Below are positions 1 through 6,169 of a DNA stretch of 6,271 nt, piece after piece. A model generated the notes under the pieces. That model was not told the origin of the DNA and made no database searches. It saw nothing but the letters and a program-made list of their open reading frames with translations. The position numbers and the translations under genes were made by a program. Origin of the DNA: DATAQC01 sp039649175 (GTDB lineage: Bacteria > Actinomycetota > Acidimicrobiia > Acidimicrobiales > AC-14); the NCBI GenBank assembly GCA_039649175.1, contig JBBWZS010000016.1:1-6271 (forward strand), given 5' to 3'. Numbering within the stretch: position 1 is the first letter of the stretch; each line of letters begins with the position of its first letter.

Positions 1-540
1 TTCGTCCCCATGGTCAAGGTCCTCGACGACGCCTTCGGTGTGGAGAAGGGCCTCATGACCACCGTCCACGCCATGACCAACGACCAGAACCTGCTCGACC
101 TCCCGCACAAGGACCTCCGGCGGGGCCGTTCGGCGCCCATCAACATCGTGCCCTGCTCCACCGGTGCGGCCCGGGCCACCAGCCTCGTCCTCGAGGCGAT
201 GAAGGGCAAGCTCGACGGCACCGCCCTGCGGGTTCCGGTTCCTGTCGGTTCGATCACCGACTTCACCGCAGTCCTCGGCCGCGACGTCACCGTCGACGAG
301 GTCAACGACGCCTTCCGCAAAGCGGCCTCCGACGGGCCCATGGCCAAGATCATCGAGTACTCCGACGACCCCCTCGTCTCCACCGACATCGTGGGCTCGC
401 CGGCGTCGGTCACCTTCGACTCCGAGCTCACCATGGCCATGGGCAACCTGGTCAAGGTGAACGGCTGGTACGACAACGAGTGGGGGTACTCCAACCGGCT
501 CGTCGATCTGGTGGAGCTGGTCGGCTCGGCCAACAAGTGA
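1..540 (+). CDS. gap: Glyceraldehyde-3-phosphate dehydrogenase, C-terminal part (5' truncated by window edge)
   Basis: This cytosolic enzyme interconverts glyceraldehyde-3-phosphate and 1,3-bisphosphoglycerate with NAD(H) and phosphate. The reading frame is open from base 1, giving 179 of roughly 335 residues. The fragment starts FVPMVKVL, the stretch that normally follows the active-site SCTTNC, so the catalytic Cys should lie about five codons before the window. Visible landmarks are the catalytic His in TTVHAMT (fragment residue 23, nt 67-69), NDQNLLDLPHKDLRR (27-41), CSTGAA (52-57), LRVPVP (76-81) and the C-terminal GWYDNEWGYSNR. The Leu-Pro pair in DLPHKD matches the Leu187-Pro188 pair linked to NAD rather than NADP use in Geobacillus GAPDH; NAD specificity is therefore inferred. 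The TGA stop overlaps the GTG start of pgk (GTGA), so the two are probably translationally coupled. The family assignment is secure; only the N-terminal NAD-binding half is unseen. Confidence 0.97.
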   Translation, partial: FVPMVKVLDDAFGVEKGLMTTVHAMTNDQNLLDLPHKDLRRGRSAPINIVPCSTGAARATSLVLEAMKGKLDGTALRVPVPVGSITDFTAVLGRDVTVDEVNDAFRKAASDGPMAKIIEYSDDPLVSTDIVGSPASVTFDSELTMAMGNLVKVNGWYDNEWGYSNRLVDLVELVGSANK

Positions 541-1631
541 AGCTGCCCGCCCTCGAGGACCTGCCCGACCCCAAGGGCAAGCGGGTCCTCCTGCGGGTCG
601 ACTTCAACGTCCCGATCTCCGGCGGGGCCATCGACGACGACATGCGCATTCGCGCCGCCCTGCCCACCATCGGGTGGCTCACCGACCACGGGGCCACCGT
701 CGACGCCTGCGCCCACCTGGGCCGGCCCAAGGGCAAGCCCGACGACGCGTACAGCCTCGACCCCGTGCGTGAGCGCCTGGCCGAACTTGCTCCCGACGTC
801 GAGCTCATGGAGAACCTGCGCTTCGACCCGGGTGAGGAGGCCAACGACGACGAGTTCGTGGGCCGCCTGGTCGAGGGTCACGATCTGTACGTGAACGACG
901 CCTTCGGCGCCTGCCACCGGGCCCATGCGTCGGTCGTGGGCCCGCCCAGACACCTGCCCAGCGCTGCCGGCCGCCTGCTGGCTCGCGAGGTCGAGGTGCT
1001 GAGCAAGCTCCTCACCGAGCCGGCCCGGCCGTTCGTGGCCGTGCTGGGGGGCGCCAAGGTGAGCGACAAGTTGGGCGTGATCAAGGCACTGCTCGACAAG
1101 GTCGACGTGCTCGTCATCGGCGGGGGCATGTGCTTCACCTTCCTCGCCGCCCAGGGCCACGGGGTGGGCGACTCCCTGCTCCAGAAGGACCAGGTCGACG
1201 CCTGTCGCGAGCTGCTCGAGTCGGACAAGGAGATCCTGCTGCCCACCGACGTCGTGGCCATGGGGCCCGACGACGAGATCACCAGCTCGGGCGTGGACAT
1301 CTCCGACGGGTGGAAGGGCCTCGACATCGGGCCCGAGAGCGCGGCGGCCTTCGCCGACGTCATCGCCGGCGCCGGCACCGTGCTGTGGAACGGCCCCATG
1401 GGCATGTTCGAAGACGAGCGATTCGCCGCCGGCACCAAGACGGTGGCCGAGGCGGTAGCCGGCGCCGACGGGTTCACGGTGGTGGGCGGCGGCGACAGCG
1501 CCGCCGCCGTGGCTCAGTTCGGTTTCGCCGACGGCGTCGACCACATCTCGACAGGGGGAGGCGCCTCACTCGAGTTCATCGAACAGGGCGACCTCCCGGG
1601 CCTGAAGGCACTACGTGACGCGAAGGGATAA
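537..1631 (+). CDS. pgk: Phosphoglycerate kinase, short form
   Basis: Pgk transfers phosphate from 1,3-bisphosphoglycerate to ADP, the step after GAPDH. The GTG at 537 is chosen because it overlaps the gap stop by GTGA and gives VKLPALEDL, a normal family N-terminus; the in-frame ATG at 480 lies inside gap. Only a weak GGAG about 20 nt upstream is visible, which fits coupling to gap. Motifs in order: RVDFNVP (20-26), HLGRPKG (60-66), MENLRF (91-96), VNDAFGACHRAHAS (119-132), GGAKVSDK (171-178, the Lys that contacts nucleotide phosphate), then GGGMCFTF, GPMGMFE, GGGDSAAA and STGGGASLEF in the C-domain. The protein is 364 residues against the usual 385-415. The shortfall is almost all between Leu84 and Met91, where most homologues carry some 20-27 extra residues. 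All substrate-binding motifs remain, so it should be functional. tpiA follows after 2 bp. Confidence 0.97.
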   Translation: MKLPALEDLPDPKGKRVLLRVDFNVPISGGAIDDDMRIRAALPTIGWLTDHGATVDACAHLGRPKGKPDDAYSLDPVRERLAELAPDVELMENLRFDPGEEANDDEFVGRLVEGHDLYVNDAFGACHRAHASVVGPPRHLPSAAGRLLAREVEVLSKLLTEPARPFVAVLGGAKVSDKLGVIKALLDKVDVLVIGGGMCFTFLAAQGHGVGDSLLQKDQVDACRELLESDKEILLPTDVVAMGPDDEITSSGVDISDGWKGLDIGPESAAAFADVIAGAGTVLWNGPMGMFEDERFAAGTKTVAEAVAGADGFTVVGGGDSAAAVAQFGFADGVDHISTGGGASLEFIEQGDLPGLKALRDAKG

Positions 1632-1633
1632 CG

Positions 1634-2419
1634 GTGCCTGAGGGGCGCAAGCCGTTCATCAGCGGCAACTGGAAGATGAACCACAACCACCTGGAGGCGA
1701 TCCAGGTGATCCAGAAACTGGCCTTCCGCCTCGATGCCGCCGACTACGAGGCCACCGACGTGTCGGTGCACCCGCCGTTCACCTGCCTGCGGTCCATCCA
1801 GACCATCCTCGACGCCGACAAGGTCCCCGTCGCCCTCGGCGCCCAGAACTGCCACTGGGAGGAATCGGGGGCCTTCACCGGCGAGATCAGCGCACCCATG
1901 CTGGCCAAGCTCAACGTGTCGTGGTGCATCGTCGGCCACTCCGAGCGCCGTGAGCTGTTCGGCGAGACCGACGACACGGTCAGCCGCAAGCTGGAGGCGG
2001 TGTGGGCGGCGGGGATGAAGCCCATCCTGTGCGTGGGGGAGACCCTCGAGGAGCGAGAGGCGGGGCACACCGAGTCGAAGGTGTCCGGCCAGGTACGGGC
2101 CGTGCTCAACGGGCCGTCACCCGAACGGGTGGGGGCCATGGTCGTCGCCTACGAGCCCATCTGGGCCATCGGCACGGGGCGCACGGCCACCCCGGACGAC
2201 GCCCAGGCCACCTGCGGCTTGATCCGCAGCGTGGTCGCCGACCTCCACGGCGACACCGTGGCCGGTTCCCTGCGCATCCAGTACGGAGGATCGGTGAAGT
2301 CATCCAACATCGCCGACATCATGGCCCAGCCCGATGTCGACGGGGCCCTGGTGGGCGGGGCCAGCCTCGATCCCGACGAGTTCGCCAAGATCGTGCAGTA
2401 CCGCCTCACCGGTTCGTGA
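1634..2419 (+). CDS. tpiA: Triosephosphate isomerase
   Basis: This cytosolic TIM-barrel enzyme interconverts dihydroxyacetone phosphate and glyceraldehyde-3-phosphate, supplying the substrate of the GAPDH encoded upstream. The protein has 261 residues, close to the usual 250-260. The GTG at 1634 is preceded by AAGGGA (1623-1628) at 5 nt spacing, and it places GNWKMN at residues 11-16 as expected. Catalytic residues are all visible: Lys14 in GNWKMN, His102 in VGHSERR (nt 1937-1939) and Glu174 in YEPIWAIGTG (173-182), the last forming the start of the mobile loop 6. The phosphate-binding QYGGSVK (216-222) and GALVGGASL (237-245) are also intact. The gene starts 2 bp after the pgk stop, so gap, pgk and tpiA read as one operon. 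Nothing is missing or unusual. Confidence 0.98.
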   Translation: MPEGRKPFISGNWKMNHNHLEAIQVIQKLAFRLDAADYEATDVSVHPPFTCLRSIQTILDADKVPVALGAQNCHWEESGAFTGEISAPMLAKLNVSWCIVGHSERRELFGETDDTVSRKLEAVWAAGMKPILCVGETLEEREAGHTESKVSGQVRAVLNGPSPERVGAMVVAYEPIWAIGTGRTATPDDAQATCGLIRSVVADLHGDTVAGSLRIQYGGSVKSSNIADIMAQPDVDGALVGGASLDPDEFAKIVQYRLTGS

Positions 2420-2455
2420 GCGAGTCGGCGGCCGAGGACCCGAAAGAGGGGCTGC

Positions 2456-2461
2456 TAGCCT
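2456..2461 (+). promoter_or_regulatory. Possible -10 element (TAGCCT) upstream of secG
   Basis: TAGCCT fits the actinobacterial TANNNT -10 pattern and lies in the 82-bp gap between tpiA and secG. A start about 7 nt downstream would give a leader of roughly 34 nt. No convincing -35 hexamer is found 16-18 nt upstream (CGAGGA region). The support is positional, plus the similarity to TAGACTC motifs in the other two gaps of this window. secG may equally be read through from tpiA. Confidence 0.3.
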
Positions 2462-2501
2462 CGTCGGCCGTGGATCATTTGGTGAACGGGGGCGACCCGA
2501 C

Positions 2502-2732
2502 GTGCTGACCGGCCTCGTGATGGCTATTCATGTGGCCGTCTCGCTCACCCTCGTCGTGCTCATCCTGCTGCACAGTGGGCGGGGTGGCGGCTTGTCCGAC
2601 ATGTTCGGCGGAGGTATGGGCAGCGCAGCAGCCGGTTCCACGGTCGTCGAGCGCAACCTCGACCGCATCACCGTGGCCGTGTGCGTCGTCTTCGCCTTCA
2701 CGTCCATCATCTTGGAAATCCGACTTCAGTAG
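2502..2732 (+). CDS. secG: Preprotein translocase subunit SecG
   Basis: SecG is a small inner-membrane subunit that associates with SecYE and assists SecA-driven protein export. With GTG at 2502 the product has 76 residues, typical for actinobacterial SecG. A first membrane helix spans about residues 4-23 (GLVMAIHVAV...LILL). It is followed by the family's Gly-rich cytoplasmic loop HSGRGGGLSDMFGGG (24-38), then STVVERNLDRIT (46-57) and a second helix at about 56-73. The GTG at 2502 is preferred because GGGGG (2488-2492) sits 9 nt upstream; GTG 2517 and ATG 2520 are in-frame alternatives that would trim the first helix. Its place after tpiA follows the conserved gap-pgk-tpiA-secG order. The next gene begins about 4 nt after its stop, so the two are probably co-transcribed. 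Confidence 0.93.
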   Translation: MLTGLVMAIHVAVSLTLVVLILLHSGRGGGLSDMFGGGMGSAAAGSTVVERNLDRITVAVCVVFAFTSIILEIRLQ

Positions 2733-2736
2733 CCGG

Positions 2737-4413
2737 TTGCGACGTCGTGCCCAGGTGGCGGCGACCCTCGTCGGCCTGGTCGTAGCTACCACCGCCTGCA
2801 CCATCGGGGGCTCCAGCAGCGACAGGTCGGGCACCGCCGGGAAGAGGGGTGGCGTGTTCCGCCTCGGCATCGCCGAGCCCACTGCCATCGACCCGTACAA
2901 CTCCCAGGAGTCCGAGGCCGAGAACATCACCCGCTTCGACGGCCAGAACGTGACCGAGGCCCTGTTCGAAGGCCTGGTCAGGCTCAATGACAAGACCTCC
3001 GAGCTCGAGCCGGGCGTGGCCGAGAAGTGGGACCACGACCACGCCTGCTCCCGGTGGACCTTCCATCTGCGTGCGGGCACCACGTTCTCCAACGGCGAGG
3101 TCGTCACCGCCCAGTCGTTCATCGACGGCATGACGCGGGCTGCGGCCGCGTCCGGCGAAGCCGCCTCCGACACCGCCCATTTCATGGAGGGCATCGACGG
3201 CTACGACGCCGTCCACGGCGGAGCCGACGGCAGCCCGCCGACGGCCACGGCGTTGTCGGGCCTGTCGGCGCCCGATGCCACCACCCTGGTGGTCAGGCTC
3301 GCCCGGCCCAACTGCGAGTTCGACAAGTTGACCCTGCAGCCGGTGTTCAGCCCCGTCCCGACGGTCGCGGGGAGAGCCGACCCCTCGTCGGCCTACTTCG
3401 CCGCGCCGATCGGCAACGGACCCTTCAAGATGAGCGTGCCGTGGAACCACAACGTGAGCATCATCCTGGTGCGCAACGACCAGTACTACGGGACCAAGGC
3501 CCATCTCGACGAGGTCGACTTCGCCATCCTCCCCGCCGGGACCGCCACCGAGCTGGAGTACAAGAACTTCCAGGACGGCCATGCCGACTGGGCCCGGATC
3601 CCGCCCAGTCTGCTCCCGGAGGCCAGGGCCACCTATGGGTCGCGCAAGGAGTTCCTGGCCATGCCCCGGTTCGGCACCAACTACCTGCTGGTCAACGTGG
3701 CCAACCCGCCACTGAACGACCCCAGGGCCCGCCGGGCGGTGTCGTTGGCCATCGACCGTGACGCGGTGATCAACGACGTGTTCGGAGGTTTTCAGACCAG
3801 GGCCACCTCGCTCGTGCCCCCGGCCCTCGCCGACTACTACCAGCCCGGGGTGTGCGCGGCCTGCGGCAAGCCCGACCGGGCTCGGGCCCGGACGCTGGCG
3901 CGCCAGGGCGGCATCCCCCCCGGTACCAAGGTGAGGTTCTCGTTCAACACCGGGGGAGGCCACGAAGGCTGGGTCAAGGCCGTCGCCCAGCAGCTGCGCG
4001 ACACGCTCGGGCTCGACATAGACCTGCAGCCGATGTCGTTCGCCGAGCTCGTGCAGAAGGAGGAGGCCCCCGACGCCACCGGCCTCTACCGGGCGTCCTG
4101 GGGAGCCGACTACCCCAGTGCCGACGACTTCCTGCGGCCACTGCTGGCGTCAGCATCGGTCCCTCCGGGGGACAACCGGGGACGGTACCAGAACCGCCAG
4201 TTCGACTCGCTGCTCGATCGGGCCCTGATCGCCAGCGACCTGAAGCAGAAGGTGGGACTGACGAAGAAGGCCGAGAAGCTGGCCATCGGCGACGACCTGG
4301 CCTTGATCCCGATGTGGTACCGCACCCAGTACCGGGTCTCTTCGAACAAGTTCACCAACGTGGCCATGGACCTGTTCGAGAACCCGTCCCTGGCCGAGAT
4401 CAGCCGAGCCTGA
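2737..4413 (+). CDS. ABC-type solute-binding lipoprotein, family 5 (OppA/DppA-like)
   Basis: This is a predicted extracytoplasmic binding protein (SBP_bac_5) that would deliver a solute, probably peptide-like, to an ABC importer. The likely start is TTG 2737: it gives a signal peptide with an RRR n-region, hydrophobic VAATLVGLVVA and a lipobox-like TTAC with the lipidation Cys at residue 21 (558 residues in all). No clear Shine-Dalgarno is visible, so the start is tentative; GTG 2755 would remove the basic n-region. Family motifs: GGVFRLGIAEP (about 38-48), WTFHLRAGTTFSNGE, GNGPF (226-230), RNDQYYG (246-252), AIDRDAVI (338-345) and WGADYP (455-460). Asp458 aligns with the Asp that binds the peptide alpha-amino group in OppA (Asp419) and DppA (Asp408). 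Cys373 and Cys376 form a CAAC that may be disulfide-bonded; Cys104 and Cys193 may pair too. No permease or ATPase gene is adjacent, so the ligand is unproven. Confidence 0.88.
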   Translation: MRRRAQVAATLVGLVVATTACTIGGSSSDRSGTAGKRGGVFRLGIAEPTAIDPYNSQESEAENITRFDGQNVTEALFEGLVRLNDKTSELEPGVAEKWDHDHACSRWTFHLRAGTTFSNGEVVTAQSFIDGMTRAAAASGEAASDTAHFMEGIDGYDAVHGGADGSPPTATALSGLSAPDATTLVVRLARPNCEFDKLTLQPVFSPVPTVAGRADPSSAYFAAPIGNGPFKMSVPWNHNVSIILVRNDQYYGTKAHLDEVDFAILPAGTATELEYKNFQDGHADWARIPPSLLPEARATYGSRKEFLAMPRFGTNYLLVNVANPPLNDPRARRAVSLAIDRDAVINDVFGGFQTRATSLVPPALADYYQPGVCAACGKPDRARARTLARQGGIPPGTKVRFSFNTGGGHEGWVKAVAQQLRDTLGLDIDLQPMSFAELVQKEEAPDATGLYRASWGADYPSADDFLRPLLASASVPPGDNRGRYQNRQFDSLLDRALIASDLKQKVGLTKKAEKLAIGDDLALIPMWYRTQYRVSSNKFTNVAMDLFENPSLAEISRA

Positions 4414-4422
4414 CCGGCCGGC

Positions 4423-4438
4423 CGACGGTCACCCGTCG
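4423..4438 (+). terminator. Short GC hairpin after the first binding protein (weak terminator candidate)
   Basis: CGACGG and CCGTCG form a perfect 6-bp stem with a TCAC loop, 9 nt after the stop codon. An overlapping alternative pairs TGACCG (4411-4416) with CGGTCA (4426-4431). No T-tract follows, so it is at best one of the U-less hairpins proposed in actinobacteria. Short GC stems are frequent by chance at this base composition. Confidence 0.3.
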
Positions 4439-4483
4439 CCCGCCTTGACCGGGAGGTGCGTCATGGCGGGGTGCCGTGCTCCC

Positions 4484-4489
4484 TAGACT
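4484..4489 (+). promoter_or_regulatory. Possible -10 element (TAGACT) for the second binding protein
   Basis: TAGACT is a good match to actinobacterial sigma-70-type -10 boxes. It lies in the 163-bp gap between the two binding-protein genes, about 88 nt before the ATG at 4577. Spacing of 16-18 nt leads to the TCATGG region, which is not a recognisable -35. The TTGACC at 4445-4450 is 33 nt away, too far to pair with it. The hexamer sits between two CTCCC copies (4479-4483 and 4488-4492) and recurs before the tRNA. Confidence 0.4.
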
Positions 4490-4499
4490 CCCGTTGGCC

Positions 4500-4580
4500 A
4501 TGACCCGCCCACCGTCGTTGCCTGACCAGCCGTGTCCTTCAGCGCAGGCGTCGCCACGCCGATCCCATCAGGAGTCATGA
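4500..4580 (+). other. Possible leader ORF (26 codons) overlapping the start of the second binding protein
   Basis: An ATG 10 nt past the TAGACT box opens a 26-codon frame whose TGA stop (4578-4580) overlaps the downstream ATG as ATGA. The predicted peptide is Pro-rich (6 of 26 residues), with one Cys and a basic PRRSH stretch near the end. It has no Shine-Dalgarno, so it would have to be translated as a leaderless or nearly leaderless message. Its final codons contain the AGGAG that serves the next gene. Ribosomes ending here could reinitiate there, but a frame of this length arises easily by chance in high-GC DNA. Confidence 0.25.
4570..4574 (+). promoter_or_regulatory. Shine-Dalgarno of the second binding protein, unusually close to the ATG
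   Basis: AGGAG is the clearest ribosome-binding sequence in the window but lies only 2 nt from ATG 4577, where 5-9 nt is usual. It still marks this ATG as the probable start over GTG 4532, which has no purine-rich upstream site. The tight spacing may mean that initiation depends on ribosomes arriving from the overlapping leader frame. Confidence 0.5.
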
Positions 4581-6157
4581 TCGCCAAGCGGCTCACAGTG
4601 TCGGCGTTCGGTCTGGTGCTGTGCCTGGTGGCGGCTTCCTGTAAGTCGTCGGGAGGCGGCCTCACGCAGGCTTCCGTCAAGCCCCCTCCCGGCGTGCTGC
4701 GCCTGGGCGCCGAGAGCCCCGGATCACTCGATCCCTCGCAGGCCCGGTCACCATCAGAGTTCCTCCTGGCCGAGCAGCTCTTCGACGGCCTCACCGCGTA
4801 CGATCCCGCCACCCTGGCGGTGAAACCCTCCCTGGCCGCCAGTTGGCAGCCCAGCGCCGACTTCGCCCATTGGGACTTCACCCTCCGTCCCGACGCCAAG
4901 TTCGCCAACGGCCGCCAGATCACCTCGACCGACGTCAAGTACACCTTCGACCGCATCGCCCGCAAGGGCTCGACCTCACCGGTGGTCTCCCAGCTCAGCC
5001 TCATCTCCGGGTTCAAACCGGTCAACGTCACCGGCAAGTCCGACAGCCTGGCGGGCATCACCACCCCCGATCCCGAGGTTGTGCACTTCGACCTCGACGC
5101 CCCGCTGTCGGTGCTGCCGGCGATGGTCGGCAACCCCATCTTCGGCATCGTCCCGAGAGAAGCGGTGGAGGCGCCCAGCCCGGCCTTCGCCGCCCAGCCC
5201 GTCGGCAGCGGGCCGTTCATGTTCCTGTCGCGCACCGATACCGTCCTGCACCTGGTGCCCTCACCCGACGCCAAGGTGTCGGTGAAGGCCCTCGACGTCT
5301 TCTTGGCCAGGGATGCCGGCAGTGCCTACGCCGACTTCCTGCGCGGCGGTGTCGACTGGACCGAGGTGCCGCCTGACCAGGTGGAACCCATTCCTTCGTC
5401 CAAGGGCAAGGACGGGATCGCCCCCTACGCGGGCGAGTTCTACTACGCCTTCAACCTGAAGGACCCCAAGTTCGCCGATCAGCGGTACCGCGAGGCGATC
5501 GTGCACGCCGTCGACCGTGACGCCATCGGTCGCGTCGTGTACGGCAGCACGGTGATCTCCCGGGGAGCGCTGGTGGCCGACGGCATCCCCGGCTCCCAGA
5601 GGGACCCGTGCGGAGACATCTGCCGCTTCGACCCGGGCAAGGCCAAGGACCTGTTGAAGCAGGCCTTCGGCGACCAGCCTCCTCCCGAGTTCCAGATCGA
5701 CTACGACGACAACCTCACCCAGGCGGCGGTGGCCGAGGCCATCCAGGCCAACCTCAAGGCGGTCGGCATCAAGGCCACCCCCCGGTCCCACGTCTACGGC
5801 GACTACCTCAGCTTCGCCCAGAGCGGCGGCCCCGAGCTGTTCCGTCTCGGCATGGTGGGCCAGTACCCCTCACCGGATGCCTTCCTCACCCCGCTCTACC
5901 AGACGGGCAGCGCCGACAACATCACCGGGTTCTCGTCGCCGGTGGTCGACAACCTCCTCACCCAGGGCCGCTCCGACCCCGACGAGGCCAAGCGCCTGGC
6001 CTCCTACGAGGAGGCCGAGAAGCAGATCCTGGCCCAGGTGCCGGTGGTGCCCATCGCCCAGTTCCGCACCCACTGGGTCACCGCTCCCCGGGTGCAGAAC
6101 CTGGTGGTCACCACCCTCGGCACCTTCGATGCCTCCCAGGTCCGGCTGTCCGACTAG
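4577..6157 (+). CDS. Divergent ABC-type solute-binding lipoprotein, family 5
   Basis: This is a second predicted SBP_bac_5 extracytoplasmic binding protein, 526 residues, a distant paralogue of its upstream neighbour. The ATG at 4577 gives a lipoprotein signal with KR at 4-5, a hydrophobic core and LVAASC, with the lipidation Cys at residue 22 followed by a Ser/Gly-rich tether. Family landmarks: GVLRLGAESPGSLDP (39-53), QLFDGLTAYDP, WDFTLRPDAKFANGRQIT, GSGPF (210-214), AVDRDAI (311-317) and a CX3C pair (Cys345, Cys349) before FDPGKAKDLL. It differs from the neighbour in two places: the RN-x-x-YY segment after GSGPF is absent, and the WGADYP of the neighbour reads MVGQYP here (426-431), replacing the peptide-anchoring Asp with Gln429. 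It may therefore bind a non-peptide or N-blocked ligand. A separate promoter is likely; no permease gene is adjacent, and tRNA-Leu follows 26 nt after the stop. Confidence 0.88.
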   Translation: MIAKRLTVSAFGLVLCLVAASCKSSGGGLTQASVKPPPGVLRLGAESPGSLDPSQARSPSEFLLAEQLFDGLTAYDPATLAVKPSLAASWQPSADFAHWDFTLRPDAKFANGRQITSTDVKYTFDRIARKGSTSPVVSQLSLISGFKPVNVTGKSDSLAGITTPDPEVVHFDLDAPLSVLPAMVGNPIFGIVPREAVEAPSPAFAAQPVGSGPFMFLSRTDTVLHLVPSPDAKVSVKALDVFLARDAGSAYADFLRGGVDWTEVPPDQVEPIPSSKGKDGIAPYAGEFYYAFNLKDPKFADQRYREAIVHAVDRDAIGRVVYGSTVISRGALVADGIPGSQRDPCGDICRFDPGKAKDLLKQAFGDQPPPEFQIDYDDNLTQAAVAEAIQANLKAVGIKATPRSHVYGDYLSFAQSGGPELFRLGMVGQYPSPDAFLTPLYQTGSADNITGFSSPVVDNLLTQGRSDPDEAKRLASYEEAEKQILAQVPVVPIAQFRTHWVTAPRVQNLVVTTLGTFDASQVRLSD

Positions 6158-6163
6158 CGGCGG

Positions 6164-6169
6164 TAGACT
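6164..6169 (+). promoter_or_regulatory. Possible -10 element (TAGACT) of the tRNA-Leu gene
   Basis: TAGACT lies 14 nt before the mature tRNA 5' end, a reasonable distance for a -10 box with a short precursor leader. No clear -35 is present at 16-18 nt upstream, which falls inside the preceding coding region. The hexamer is framed by the inverted repeat CGGCG (6158-6162) and CGCCG (6170-6174), which could form a 5-bp hairpin just after the upstream stop codon. Confidence 0.45.

Noticed and set aside
480..536. N-terminal extension of Pgk from ATG 480
   Set aside because: It lies inside the conserved GAPDH C-terminus and adds 19 residues unlike any Pgk N-terminus; GTG 537 fits the family and the GTGA overlap.
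2425..2435. TCGG-CGG-CCGA hairpin after tpiA as a terminator
   Set aside because: The 4-bp stem with no T-tract is expected by chance at this GC content.
2530..2736. ATG 2530 as start of the first lipoprotein, giving a 627-residue protein
   Set aside because: This would overlap nearly all of secG in another frame, and the added residues are low-complexity Ser/Pro/Cys with no signal peptide at the front.
3853..3864. CAAC in the first lipoprotein as a thioredoxin-like redox centre
   Set aside because: It sits in a loop of a family-5 binding protein, with no thioredoxin-fold context; a structural disulfide is the simpler reading.
2707..3963. 418-residue open frame on the minus strand opposite the first lipoprotein gene, and other long antisense frames (e.g. 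878-1477, 4483-5274)
   Set aside because: These are typical high-GC shadow frames: their translations are rich in Gly/Arg/Val/Ala or Ser/Pro without recognisable motifs, and they lie opposite clear protein genes.
4445..4450. TTGACC as a -35 box for the TAGACT at 4484
   Set aside because: The 33-nt spacing is about twice the usual 16-18 nt, and no -10-like sequence is found at the correct distance.
4532..4576. GTG 4532 as start of the second lipoprotein
   Set aside because: It has no ribosome-binding site and puts 15 non-hydrophobic residues before the KR n-region of the lipoprotein signal.
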